From NCBI GenBank assembly GCA_022486815.1, contig JAKVJW010000004.1:1-64000 (forward strand): 64,000 nt of DNA, in the 5' to 3' direction. Below, in pieces: positions 1 through 9,800 of the stretch. Source of the DNA: Prevotella sp. GTDB taxonomy: Bacteria > Bacteroidota > Bacteroidia > Bacteroidales > Bacteroidaceae. A model generated the notes under the pieces. The model saw only the letters and a list, made by a program, of their open reading frames with translations, made no database searches and was not told where the DNA came from. Position numbers and translations under genes: made by a program. Numbering within the stretch: position 1 is the stretch's first letter; each line of letters starts with the position of its first letter.

Positions 1-109
1 TACTGCCTGTCTGTTTTATGATAATCTTTTCAAAGAACTCTTTCTTTGCTCCCGGGCTCTTCGTCCGAAAGCGGTTGCAAAGATAGGGCTTTTGTTCCTA
101 ACCGCCAAA
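1..109 (-). promoter_or_regulatory. Strong minus-strand promoter and leader running off the left edge (rRNA-operon-like)
   Basis: Read on the minus strand there is a -33 TTTG (plus 106-109), a 20-nt spacer and a perfect -7 TATCTTTG (plus 78-85). This is the best match to the Bacteroides housekeeping promoter in the window. The transcript would run left through a leader containing GTTCTTTGA (about plus 31-39) and leave the window at position 1. Such a leader word is familiar to me from upstream of Bacteroidetes 16S genes, so an rRNA operon beyond the edge is my inference. No 16S sequence is visible, and another highly expressed gene is possible. Confidence 0.5.
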
Positions 110-411
110 TCTTTCGGGGGGAAATTTAAAAAAAAATGCTATTATTTCTGCTTTCTTGACAAAAGAAAATGGACCGGAAACAGCATATATACAGGGCTTA
201 CAATACGCAGTAAACAATATATCAGGAACTTAACGCTTATGTATGATCCTCACATGAAACCGGGCATCAAAAAAGAAAATTTATTCATAAAACACTATCA
301 ATGCTGCTTGACCATCTATAGATTTTTCACAAAGTGCCATACGGTATAAGAATAATAAGGAGAAAAAATCAAAAAACAACAACAAAAGGTCCATCTTTGT
401 CAAATATTATT
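110..411. other. Non-coding gap upstream of the SGNH hydrolase
   Basis: This AT-rich stretch separates the minus-strand promoter from the plus-strand genes. A short open frame at 92-349 has no recognisable domain and overlaps the -33 region of the minus promoter, so I do not call it a gene. I see no RNA gene, repeat or hairpin of note. Confidence 0.4.
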
Positions 412-419
412 TAAATTTG
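412..419 (+). promoter_or_regulatory. -7 box upstream of the SGNH hydrolase
   Basis: TAAATTTG matches the Bacteroides -7 consensus TAnnTTTG. It lies 30 nt before the start codon at 449, giving a short 5' UTR. The nearest TTTG (396-399) is only 12 nt upstream, too close for a normal -33, so the upstream half is weak. Confidence 0.4.
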
Positions 420-448
420 CAGCACCTATTAAAATAAAAATCAAAAAG

Positions 449-1291
449 ATGAAAAAGATTTTAGTATTACTATTATGTATGTTTCTGGTTCTACCAGGAG
501 AAGCAAAGAGAATTTCCGTACGTGACGCCACCTTTATACATCCCTGGAGCGGGAAGCGAGTTGCATATTTCGGAGATTCCATTACAGACCCTAATAATAA
601 AGGATCAAAAAAGAAGTATTGGAATTACCTACAGGAACTTTTAGGTATAACACCTTATGTTTACGGAGTCAGTGGACGGCAGTGGAATGATATTCCCCGT
701 CAAGCCCGTCAGCTAAAATCTGAACATGGAGATCAATTTGATGCTATACTCATCTTTATCGGAACTAATGATTTCAATGCAGCAGTACCAATAGGCCATT
801 GGTACAATGAGACAGAAGATTCTGTCGTTGCCGCTGTTCACAAGCCGAAATCTGTAGTACTACGCAGGAAGCGTACACCCAGTATGAATAAAGACACCTA
901 TCGCGGACGGATCAACATTGCACTGAGCACAATAAAGAAGATGTTTCCAACCAAACAGGTGGTTTTGCTTACTCCTATCCACCGTGCATATTTCTATTCA
1001 GGAAATTCGAATATTCAACCTACAGAGCAATATCAAAATGCTTGTGGTGAATATTTTGATGCCTATGTACAATCCGTAAAAGAAGCTGGTAATATTTGGG
1101 CAATGCCTGTCATAGATTTGAATTCTGTATCCGGGCTTTATCCGCTATTTGATGAAAGCGCCATATATTATCATACTCTTGATACAGACCGACTCCATCC
1201 AAATGACTCCGGACATTGGAGGATTGCCAAAACACTTTATTATCAGTTAGCAACCCTTCCTTGCGACTTCTCTCTTCAGAACAAAAAATGA
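449..1291 (+). CDS. Secreted SGNH/GDSL-family hydrolase (probable carbohydrate esterase)
   Basis: The 280-residue protein has a short N-terminal signal sequence (residues 1 to about 19) with no lipobox. SGNH blocks are clear: FGDSITD with the nucleophile Ser44 (block I), Gly75 in YGVSG (block II), GTND at 105-108 (block III, Asn107), and DRLH with Asp247 and His250 (block V). The set is complete, so an active esterase is expected. In this family such proteins remove acetyl or other acyl groups from glycans, and the pectate lyase 276 bp downstream suggests pectin deacetylation; that substrate is inferred. The start is preceded by an A-rich segment typical of the group, and a hairpin at 1377-1406 follows the stop. 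A general lipase/acylhydrolase role cannot be excluded. Confidence 0.85.
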   Translation: MKKILVLLLCMFLVLPGEAKRISVRDATFIHPWSGKRVAYFGDSITDPNNKGSKKKYWNYLQELLGITPYVYGVSGRQWNDIPRQARQLKSEHGDQFDAILIFIGTNDFNAAVPIGHWYNETEDSVVAAVHKPKSVVLRRKRTPSMNKDTYRGRINIALSTIKKMFPTKQVVLLTPIHRAYFYSGNSNIQPTEQYQNACGEYFDAYVQSVKEAGNIWAMPVIDLNSVSGLYPLFDESAIYYHTLDTDRLHPNDSGHWRIAKTLYYQLATLPCDFSLQNKK

Positions 1292-1376
1292 CTAATTGAC
1301 ATTAAGAAGAAACATTCTCTAAATAAGTGACTCTCTTTTAGGGAGAAAAGAAAAGTGATAAAGAAGGACGAAGGAC

Positions 1377-1406
1377 CCCCCGAAAGTTTTGTTTAACTTT
1401 CGGGGG
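1377..1406 (+). terminator. Hairpin terminator after the SGNH hydrolase
   Basis: There is a 12-bp perfect inverted repeat, cccccgaaagtt (1377-1388) and aactttcggggg (1395-1406), around a 6-nt loop. It sits 85 bp after the SGNH stop codon. The following tract (atattattta) is A/T-rich but not a pure T run, so termination strength is uncertain. Confidence 0.6.
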
Positions 1407-1534
1407 ATATTATTTACAAATATCAAGAACATAAATAAATCGTAAGGCAGCAACTTCAAGAAGAGCCATATCATTTACCCACAGGTAAAAGAGTCTACCT
1501 ATCTCAAAAATGCTTTTTCAGTGAGGACTTTTCT

Positions 1535-1542
1535 TATCTTTA
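1535..1542 (+). promoter_or_regulatory. Candidate -7 box of the pectate lyase gene
   Basis: TATCTTTA is a 7-of-8 match to TAnnTTTG and lies 26 nt before the start codon at 1568. The upstream -33 region is only T-rich. It supports separate transcription of the lyase after the preceding hairpin. Confidence 0.3.
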
Positions 1543-1567
1543 ATCCGTCTTAATTTTAGATACATAA

Positions 1568-4159
1568 ATGATATTAAAGATGATGCATATAATAAGGAGA
1601 AGAAACATTTGTTTTTTCATAACTTTAATTATCTCTGCTACTGGCTATTCTCAGAAGATTGACCTAAACATGACAGGCCGTCCATCCAGTGAGGTCACAG
1701 AAAACAGTTACACAGCTTGGAACATTTCAGAATCTGCAAAAGCTACTTTAAGAACTGGAAATATATTTCTTACACTTTCAAGTATTCCGGGAAATAAGAT
1801 TCACATATTACATTCCAACTGGTGGAAACAAGGATTGAAAAACGGGCAAAAACTTGTTGAAGATGGTGTCTCTGTATGGAATACTAATCAAAAAGGGGAT
1901 ATCGCAAATATTACATCAAGAGCAACTACCCTTCAACTTATTATCAAGGGACTGCCTGCCGGATACCATTCCTTGCTTGCTTACCATAATATTGTAGACA
2001 GTTATTCCGGAGAAGCTGCTCCAATAGACATCTATGTAAATCACAAGATCGTATCCAAAGGGATTCAACAAAGTATTCGTGCCATACTTCCATCTCAATG
2101 CGGACAATCCTATATTACTTTCTATGCCACAGCCGGTAAGGACGTGATCATCACCTACCAAACTCATCCAATAAAAGACAAACATTATGCTACAACAAGC
2201 CTATATATAAATAGTTTGATATTTGATGAACCAAATCCAAAAACCACAGCACTGAATCCTTCGCCGGTAAATGGAAACATACATGTGGATGCTGACAACG
2301 GGACTATAAAGATTTCCTGGCAGAAACCCTTTCCAACCAGCAAGAGTCACCTTTATTTCGGCACTTCTCCCGATAAAATGAAAGAAATAGCTGTAACCAC
2401 AGATACATACTACAATGTCAACAGACTTACTAATCTGTCCACATATTACTGGCGGGTTGACGAAGAAAAAGAGAATGACAGTATCTCTAAAGGAGAAACC
2501 TGGGTGTTCCGCCCCCGCCATCTGGCTTTTCCGGGTGCTGAAGGTTATGGAAAGTATGCAACAGGAGGACGTGGCGGATCGGTTTACCATGTCACCTCCC
2601 TTCAGGATGACCCTGTAGATCCCCAGCCCGGTACTTTCCGTTATGGTATCACGGAAATCCATGGACCACGTACCATCGTTTTTGATGTAGGAGGTGTAAT
2701 TGCCTTAAAGGATCGTCTGACATGTTCAGATCCATACGTTACTATTGCAGGACAAACAGCTCCAGGCAACGGAATCATGTTCCGTGACTGTCCTCTTGGT
2801 GTTGCCAGTGAAGGCATTACACGTTTTATCCGGATGCGATTAGGGCATAAGCCAATGGTCAACGGAAAGACTTCCCATAATAATAAGGGATTAGACGGTA
2901 TGGGAATGGCAGGAAACGATAATGCCATTATGGATCATTGTTCAATCAGTTGGACCATTGATGAAGCTTTCTCTTCACGCAATGCACAGAGTCTGACACT
3001 TCAGAACTCTTTGATCTCAGAAGCTTTAAACGTGGCCGGTCACCCTAATTATCATTCTGGAATGGCCCATGGTTTTGCCGCTACGATCGGTGGAGGAGAA
3101 AACTCAAGAACCCTGAAAGTCGGAAGTTTCCATCACAATCTATTAGTTGACAGTGAAGGACGTAACTGGAGTATCAGCGGAGGACTTAATGGTAATGGTA
3201 CTTATGACGGCCACCACGATATTTTCAATAATGTGGTATACAATTGGGGAAACAGGGCATGTGACGGAGGAAGCCACGAGATCAACTTCGTCAATAATTT
3301 TTACAAGATGGGAACGGCAACGACACAACCTATCCTACTTCGCCTGCAACTTGAAGGAAGAGGTACAGGTACACAAAGTGCTTATGTTCATGGTAATATC
3401 CGCCAGGAGAAAAATAACGGTCGGCTTACCATGGATAAATATGGAGTTACCTACCGATACGAACTCACACATGGGCAAGTACTCAACTGGAAACCTTTTA
3501 CCAATCAACCATTCTTCCCATCTCTTGCTAAAATAGAAACTGCGAAAGCTGCTTTCAAAAATGTACTCAGCGATGTCGGATGCAATGAACCTGCACTGGA
3601 TAACCATGACACGCGTATGATCAAAGAAACTCTGACCGGCACAACGACCACGACAGGAAGCCGCTCAGGAAAGCCCGGGCTGATTGATTCTGAAAAGGAC
3701 AAGGGTTGTGAAGATTTTTCTGGTTTGGATATCTATTCTGCCACAAGGCCTGCAGGATACGATACGGACGGAGATGGTATGCCAGACTGGTGGGAGAAAG
3801 CTAAAGGCTTGAATCCTGATGTTGCCGACAATAATGAAGATTCGGACGGTGATGGTTATACGAACTTAGAAGATTATCTCAATTGGATGGCTGCGCCCCA
3901 TCTCTTCATCTCAACAGGTAAAAAACTGACAATAGATATGACAAAATATTTTGCGGGGTACAACCATCATCCTTCCTTTAAAATAATTACAGATGACGAT
4001 TTACCTTATCGAGTTCATGGTACACAATACATCTTTCACATTGGTAAACGAACAGGATTTCACAGCATAAAAGTTACTGCCACAGATCAAGATGGATGGG
4101 GATCTCTTACAAGAACCATAAATATCTATGTATCCAACTTGACTCCCCACTTAGATTGA
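1568..4159 (+). CDS. Secreted multidomain pectate lyase (PL1-type)
   Basis: The 863-residue protein has a signal peptide (to about residue 28, GYSQ), an N-terminal beta-rich region (about 30-225), a fibronectin-III-like domain (about 230-315) and a right-handed beta-helix pectate-lyase domain starting at LAFPGAEGYGKYATGGRGG (about 319). The helix has the PL1 hallmarks TIAGQTAPG and a DHCSISWTIDEAFS segment that would line the calcium/active site. A thrombospondin-type calcium repeat (DTDGDGMPDWW ... DSDGDGYTNLEDY, about 735-780) and a beta domain close the protein. PL1 enzymes cleave de-esterified homogalacturonan by beta-elimination. The start could also be Met5 or Met6, which would still keep a signal peptide. 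It is not in an operon with a SusC/SusD pair, although two pairs follow on the other strand. Confidence 0.9.
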   Translation: MILKMMHIIRRRNICFFITLIISATGYSQKIDLNMTGRPSSEVTENSYTAWNISESAKATLRTGNIFLTLSSIPGNKIHILHSNWWKQGLKNGQKLVEDGVSVWNTNQKGDIANITSRATTLQLIIKGLPAGYHSLLAYHNIVDSYSGEAAPIDIYVNHKIVSKGIQQSIRAILPSQCGQSYITFYATAGKDVIITYQTHPIKDKHYATTSLYINSLIFDEPNPKTTALNPSPVNGNIHVDADNGTIKISWQKPFPTSKSHLYFGTSPDKMKEIAVTTDTYYNVNRLTNLSTYYWRVDEEKENDSISKGETWVFRPRHLAFPGAEGYGKYATGGRGGSVYHVTSLQDDPVDPQPGTFRYGITEIHGPRTIVFDVGGVIALKDRLTCSDPYVTIAGQTAPGNGIMFRDCPLGVASEGITRFIRMRLGHKPMVNGKTSHNNKGLDGMGMAGNDNAIMDHCSISWTIDEAFSSRNAQSLTLQNSLISEALNVAGHPNYHSGMAHGFAATIGGGENSRTLKVGSFHHNLLVDSEGRNWSISGGLNGNGTYDGHHDIFNNVVYNWGNRACDGGSHEINFVNNFYKMGTATTQPILLRLQLEGRGTGTQSAYVHGNIRQEKNNGRLTMDKYGVTYRYELTHGQVLNWKPFTNQPFFPSLAKIETAKAAFKNVLSDVGCNEPALDNHDTRMIKETLTGTTTTTGSRSGKPGLIDSEKDKGCEDFSGLDIYSATRPAGYDTDGDGMPDWWEKAKGLNPDVADNNEDSDGDGYTNLEDYLNWMAAPHLFISTGKKLTIDMTKYFAGYNHHPSFKIITDDDLPYRVHGTQYIFHIGKRTGFHSIKVTATDQDGWGSLTRTINIYVSNLTPHLD

Positions 4160-4215
4160 TCATTTCTATCCTTCAGTCTCCAAGAAAAGACTGTATGAAC
4201 AGTAGAACTTTATGA

Positions 4216-4334
4216 ACCATACAGCAGAGTGATATGCACCATACAGCAGAGCGATATGCACCATACAGCAGAGTGATATGCACCATGCAGCAGAGCGATA
4301 TGCACCATACAGCAGAGTGATATGCACCATGCAG
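4216..4334. repeat. 22-bp tandem repeat, five full copies plus a partial one
   Basis: Unit accatacagcagagtgatat + gc repeats at 4216, 4238, 4260, 4282 and 4304, with a partial copy from 4326. Copies differ mainly by gagtg/gagcg, which alternates strictly from copy to copy (a 44-bp higher-order period), and by catac/catgc. It lies between convergent genes (pectate lyase and SusD 1). The minus-strand open frame across it (4173-4427) is just the repeat read as protein. A GATAGACAC word recurs loosely at 4372, about 4414 and 4436. Confidence 0.9.
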
Positions 4335-4508
4335 CTCAACAATGACTATAATGCTGACTTTACCTGAATCCGATAGACACTTTTTCTCTTCATAAGCGAG
4401 ACCAGTAGACGCTTTCTTTCTATCCAAGCAGAATCGATAGACACAACAGAAGAAGCCATGCTGATTTTATTGACCAGTAAATAGGCTGAACAATCAGACT
4501 CAAAACAA

Positions 4509-4547
4509 AACCGGAGAAGATGGAATACTCGCCCATCTTCTCCGGTT
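4509..4547 (-). terminator. Intrinsic terminator of the SusC/SusD 1 operon
   Basis: A perfect 15-bp stem (aaccggagaagatgg at 4509-4523, complement at 4533-4547) with a 9-nt loop is followed on the minus strand by ttttgtttt. It lies 31 bp beyond the stop of the SusD-like gene at 4578. Confidence 0.9.
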
Positions 4548-4577
4548 GATATTTTCTATTACCATTTCTCTTACTTT

Positions 4578-6836
4578 CTATTCAGCAAGAGGATCAAAAG
4601 ATCCCGATTGTCCGGAAGTATCTTTCCATCCAACAGTTTGAGGTAAACCCACATTGTTGTTCATTGCTCCATGAGAAAGTCCTAACAGATAATACCGAGG
4701 CAGAAAATCTATATAAAGAGGTATATGATTGGAATCATAAGAATCACCCTTCTTTTCCTTACGAATCAGATATTTGGAATACCATGCTTTCAAAGTATAC
4801 AACTGACCAGCAAGATCAGACTTCCTTAAATCGACTCCGGCAGGACGGATCTTCTTAGCCAGATCATACGGATTATTATTTTTCAAGATATCACTTACGC
4901 TGACACCTTGTTGGGAAGCCAGTTCTTTTACATACAACATCAAGACCGGATCAGAAGTATAAGTTGTTCCACCCACGCCATATTCATTTTGCGTACGGAA
5001 TTCTATATTTTCACGTCTCTGACCATTAAGCGGTTTAAAGCCTAACCATGTGCTTGTATTACCACCCCATCCGGTTAATTTCCAGGAAGCAGGCGCACCA
5101 GATATCTTGTCAAAATTCACACCACCATCAAAAAGCAACCACCTGCGAAGGTCATCAAAGCGCTTGCCTTCGTAAGCGAACTCAATCTGACGCTCATAGA
5201 GGATTGCACTCATGCAAGTTGCCTGATCAGAAGTCAGATTACTTTGCAAGCCATAATTATCCGCAGCTGTATAGCCAGCTCGTGCACGGATTTTCTTCAA
5301 CTGTTCTACAGAAGTTTCCAATTGTCCAGCGCCGCATGCAGCTTCCGCATAATTCAGCAGGACCTCCGCATAGCGAATTTCCATATAAGGTTCAGCAGAA
5401 AAAGCAAATCCGCCATTGGTTTGTTTACCATCAAAGGAATAGAGAGGAGAGGAATTGACGTCAAGGTCATCCGAACGCTTACGGACATACAATCCAGCGA
5501 CATTCCCAAGCAGATTATCAGCTCCATATTCATTTCCGCTCTCCACATCACCTTCATCGGACACAGATGTATACCACACATAGTTCCATAAGACATAATT
5601 TGTTCCAGCATCGTACGATGGATTATTTGTATTTGCAGTGGTAGCATCACCATTAAAAGCCCAACGTACTCCCGGAAAAGCAAAAGTCCGATAGAAACGA
5701 GGATCCCGAGCGATAAAAGGATAACTTTTATTATAAAGCGAATCAGAAACATCCAACTTAGTATAATTATCACAGTCAGCCGGACGCTTGCCATCAGCCA
5801 TAGGGAATTCATCTACAATCATGGCAGAAGGATTATATCCTGATCCAGTTGCATTCCTGGGACGTATATACCGTTCCCAACTGTTGTTTTTCTGTCCGTC
5901 ACCACTCAACACCGTATTATATAAGGTGACGAAAACAGCCTCAGGAGACTTGATCTGAGTAAATTGTCCTGCAAAGTCAGATCCATTCACGTTACCGGAC
6001 GTAGTATATAAGCCATACCCACAAGCATTAATGGAATCCAACTCAGCTTTCATATCATTATAAGCAGCCGTCCAACGAGCCTTGTCATTTGTACGGTTAA
6101 ACAACGGGCTTGCCCAAAGCAACAACACACGCCCTTTTAAAGCTAAAGCAGTCCCGGTAGTAACGCGTCCCCAATTGTCACCGCTCCATCCTCCCTTCAT
6201 CGTAAACGGAGCAAGAAGTTTAGCGGATTTATCCAGATCACTGCAAATAAACTCTATGCAATCCTTCGCGGAAGAACGCGGAGCATAAGAATCCGGAAGC
6301 GGCTCCTCTACAGACTTGATAACAGGAACACCACCATACCACTTTACCAGATTATAATAACACCAGGCACGGAAGAAATACACCTGCCCCAACAATTCAT
6401 TTTTCTGACTTTGAGAGAGAGTACTATTTTCAAGCCCCTCAATACAATCATTAATATTACGGATACGTCCCCAAACCGAAGCCTGGATATTATTCATCGT
6501 ATTCTGGAAATAGTCCGGAACATTATTGTTGGACACAGACATTTCCGTACGTGGATCCGTAAAAATCGTAAAGCCACTGAATTCCTCTGTAGATTTAGAC
6601 TGCTCATCGCGAACACCGGTACAATCATATTTCCAATTTGCTGCACTGTTAGCATCAGGAAGACACCATGCATAGATATCATTTACACGAGCACTGGCAC
6701 CCGTAAGGTCATTATAAACTTCAGGGGTAACATTATCATAGTCCTTCTTATCTTTCAGAAAACTATCACTGCATGAGCTCAACATCAGAGCTGTTCCCAC
6801 GCCTAACATCAGGCTATTAACAATATATTTATTCAT
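4578..6836 (-). CDS. SusD/RagB-family glycan-binding lipoprotein (pair 1)
   Basis: The 752-residue protein has a lipoprotein signal (MNKYIVNSLMLGVGTALMLSSC, Cys22), then the SusD fold with helical TPR-like repeats (LLGQVYFFRAWCYYNLVKWYGG; ALALKGRVLLLWASPLFN) and the C-terminal RagB region (ILYERQIEFAYEGKRFDDLRRW). It is anchored on the cell surface and caps the partner SusC channel, capturing oligosaccharides. The protein is longer than typical SusD proteins (about 550-650 aa), suggesting insertions in the ligand face. It lies 31 bp downstream of its SusC and ends at a strong terminator. The glycan is unknown; nearby pectate lyase suggests pectin. Confidence 0.95.
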   Translation of the reverse strand: MNKYIVNSLMLGVGTALMLSSCSDSFLKDKKDYDNVTPEVYNDLTGASARVNDIYAWCLPDANSAANWKYDCTGVRDEQSKSTEEFSGFTIFTDPRTEMSVSNNNVPDYFQNTMNNIQASVWGRIRNINDCIEGLENSTLSQSQKNELLGQVYFFRAWCYYNLVKWYGGVPVIKSVEEPLPDSYAPRSSAKDCIEFICSDLDKSAKLLAPFTMKGGWSGDNWGRVTTGTALALKGRVLLLWASPLFNRTNDKARWTAAYNDMKAELDSINACGYGLYTTSGNVNGSDFAGQFTQIKSPEAVFVTLYNTVLSGDGQKNNSWERYIRPRNATGSGYNPSAMIVDEFPMADGKRPADCDNYTKLDVSDSLYNKSYPFIARDPRFYRTFAFPGVRWAFNGDATTANTNNPSYDAGTNYVLWNYVWYTSVSDEGDVESGNEYGADNLLGNVAGLYVRKRSDDLDVNSSPLYSFDGKQTNGGFAFSAEPYMEIRYAEVLLNYAEAACGAGQLETSVEQLKKIRARAGYTAADNYGLQSNLTSDQATCMSAILYERQIEFAYEGKRFDDLRRWLLFDGGVNFDKISGAPASWKLTGWGGNTSTWLGFKPLNGQRRENIEFRTQNEYGVGGTTYTSDPVLMLYVKELASQQGVSVSDILKNNNPYDLAKKIRPAGVDLRKSDLAGQLYTLKAWYSKYLIRKEKKGDSYDSNHIPLYIDFLPRYYLLGLSHGAMNNNVGLPQTVGWKDTSGQSGSFDPLAE

Positions 6837-6867
6837 AATATTCTATTTATAAAAAATCTGCGAATCG

Positions 6868-9800
6868 TTAAAAAGTCAGATTAATACCAATGGTAAATTT
6901 TCTCAAAGTAGGATAACTTCCATAACTCCCCAATGGATATATAAAATGATCAGGATACGGATTGCAGAAACGAATCAGATTTTGTCCGGTAACATTAATA
7001 CGCGCATTTTCTATTCCCACATTGAGCGAATTCAACCAAGTTTTGGGAATGGTATAAGCTATCGTCAGATGATTCAATGCTATCTGTGTCGCACTGACTC
7101 TCCAGAAAGAAGAAGTGACGGAATTAATGCTAGTATATTTTAAGTTAGGATATTGCGCTTCTCTATTTTCTGCAACCACCAGATTTCCGGAACCATCATA
7201 AGCATTCTGATAAGAATACATATTGTCTGCTTTCCAAAAAACCGGCATATTAGTAGCTTCTATACCATAATAGGGTTTCAAAGCTTGAGAAGGAATAAAA
7301 TTATAAGCACCCCAACTGGCATGCAACTGTGTCATCAAAGAAATACCCTTATAAGAAACATGCAAATTCAAGGTAAAACCATAAGGGTTACTGGAACGTT
7401 TAGACAAGCAAACCTGATCTTCATCGTACGAAACGACCCCATTAGGTTTGGCATAAGAGCCATCAGCCTGTTGAGCACCACGCACATCTTTATAGATTAA
7501 CATGCCGGGACGCACCTGATCCTTAGGAAGTCCCATATAAGAAGTAATATGATATTTCGCGAAATATTCGTTAATATCCTGAAAACTACGGAACATACCT
7601 AAACATTGCATACCCCATATACCAATATCAGAGCGATGATTTTTCAGAATTTGACGGTAAAGATAATCATGAGCGAAATCCATATTCAACACCTTATTAT
7701 CCCCATAACCCGTATTAACACCGATACTGTATTTAAAATCCTTTCCTATCCGGTCATTCCAGTTCAAGCTGAATTCCCAGCCCCAGTTATCCATTTTCCC
7801 AAGATTGGTAGCAGCACTTTGCGTACCCACAGTACCTGGAACGGTCTGAGAAATATTCATTAGCATTTCTCTATTCCAGTCACGGTAAAAGTCAATAGTA
7901 CCGCCTAGACGATTATTTAAAACCTTAAAATCAAGACCGAGATCAACTTTATAATCCTTATCCCAGTGCACATCGCGATTGACAGCCGAATTATTCTTGT
8001 TAATTGTAATACGATTACCAGACCCAATAGAAGTACTATTGCCAAAAAGCACGCCACCATTAGAATCCTGAGCATAGACTTGCATCCATTGCCATGGGGC
8101 AGTATTATCCCGGCCTGTAAGACCAAATGATCCACGAACCTTCAAGAAATCAACCCAAGGAGCAACTTTCTTGAACCAATTTTCCTCTGATATGATCCAG
8201 CCGGCACTTGCAGATGGAAAGACACCCCAATAATTCTTTGGCGCGAATTTAGTTGACGCATCAGAACGAAGCAGGAATTCCAAGAGATATTTCTCCGCAT
8301 AAGAATAATTAATACGACTAATATAAGACAAAGTCCCTGATTCGCTACGTGTAAATGTCGTATAGTCAGTAGAACCGACAGCAGAATTGGATTGCCCTGT
8401 AGTAAAGGAATACGGTTCTGAAACATAACCATTCAGATATTCACTTTCTGCTTCACTTTTTTCAATAGAAAACAGTGCCTGAACATGATGCAAGCCGAAA
8501 CTGCGTGCATATTGAGCCGTAAAATTAATCTGGTAATTATCCGTTCTTACCATATCCCTAGAAAGATAATTTCCATTATTGATCTGAGAACTGATGAAAT
8601 TACCTGATTCATAATAAGTAGAAGGATCCTCATTACCTACCGGAGTATAAAGATGATTGCCACTGCCAAAACGATTCTGCATGGCATAGAGTTGATAGGA
8701 TGAGCCATACTCATTGCCCTTGTCCTGATTGATACTCTTGGAATAAGAAAAAGAAAGTTTCAAGCCTTTTAGAATCTTACTCCAGCCAAAATCATAATTT
8801 ACACTACCATTGATACTCATGTTAGAGGTCATATTTTTCCTATAATCTCCATTATTCTGCAATACATCAAAGGCATACCGCTGAACATTATCCTCCAAAG
8901 TATTACTAACTCCATAAGAAAATATAGGATTGCCATTGACGGTTTCCGGAATATATCGGGGCCGATAAAGCAAACTGCGATAATCATTCTCTTCATTTGA
9001 ACCTGCTACTTTGACTAAAGGTTTCATTTTCTTACCATAATCACCGGATACCGTCAGGTTCGCTCCCATCCACCTGCTTATCTTAACATCAATGCCAGCA
9101 CGATAGTTCCAACGATTATAACTCAGTTTCCCCAAATTTCCATCTTGCTTGAAATAAGCTAAGTTACCAAAATAACTGGCCCGTTCAGTTGCGCCACTGA
9201 TATTTACACTATGTTTCTGTGTCGCACCTGTCTTCCAATATTTATCCAACAAATCATAATTCAGATTTTTCATAGCCTGAAGTTCATCCGACTGAAAGAG
9301 TTGTGTAGTCTTATTCAGAGAAGTATTTTCAGGATCAGCGGCAGCTACAGCATTATACATTTTCCCATATTCGTATGCATTCAGCATTTTGGGAGTACTT
9401 GCGGCAGTTGTGAAGCCAAAAGTTCCATTATATGAAATTTTCGGAGCACCTATCTTACCTTTTTTTGTAGTGATCAGAATCACGCCATTAGCAGCCCTTG
9501 CGCCATAGACAGCAGCCGAAGCATCCTTTAATACAGAAATACTCTCAACTTCAGAAGGATCCAGATTGTTGAAAGCTTCAGCCCCAAGATTTTCCGATAC
9601 ATTCCCCACCTTGACATCATTAGGATAGATATATCCATCAATAACGAACAAAGGCTCTTGCGCTGTAGAGCCAATATCACTCAAATCATTTGTATCACGA
9701 ATATAAAGTCTGGCATTATCACCGGGACGTCCCTGACCGCCACTTACACTCAAACCTGTAACCAGTCCACCTAGCATACCTGCAAGACCTCCTGAAGAAA

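Noticed and set aside
92..349. Open frame of 85 codons at the left edge
   Set aside because: Overlaps the -33 region of the minus-strand promoter, shows no domain or signal, and has the composition of AT-rich intergenic DNA.
4173..4427. Minus-strand open frame with a 22-residue repeated peptide
   Set aside because: It is the 22-bp DNA repeat read through (22 is not a multiple of 3, so the frame happens to stay open); no start context or homology.
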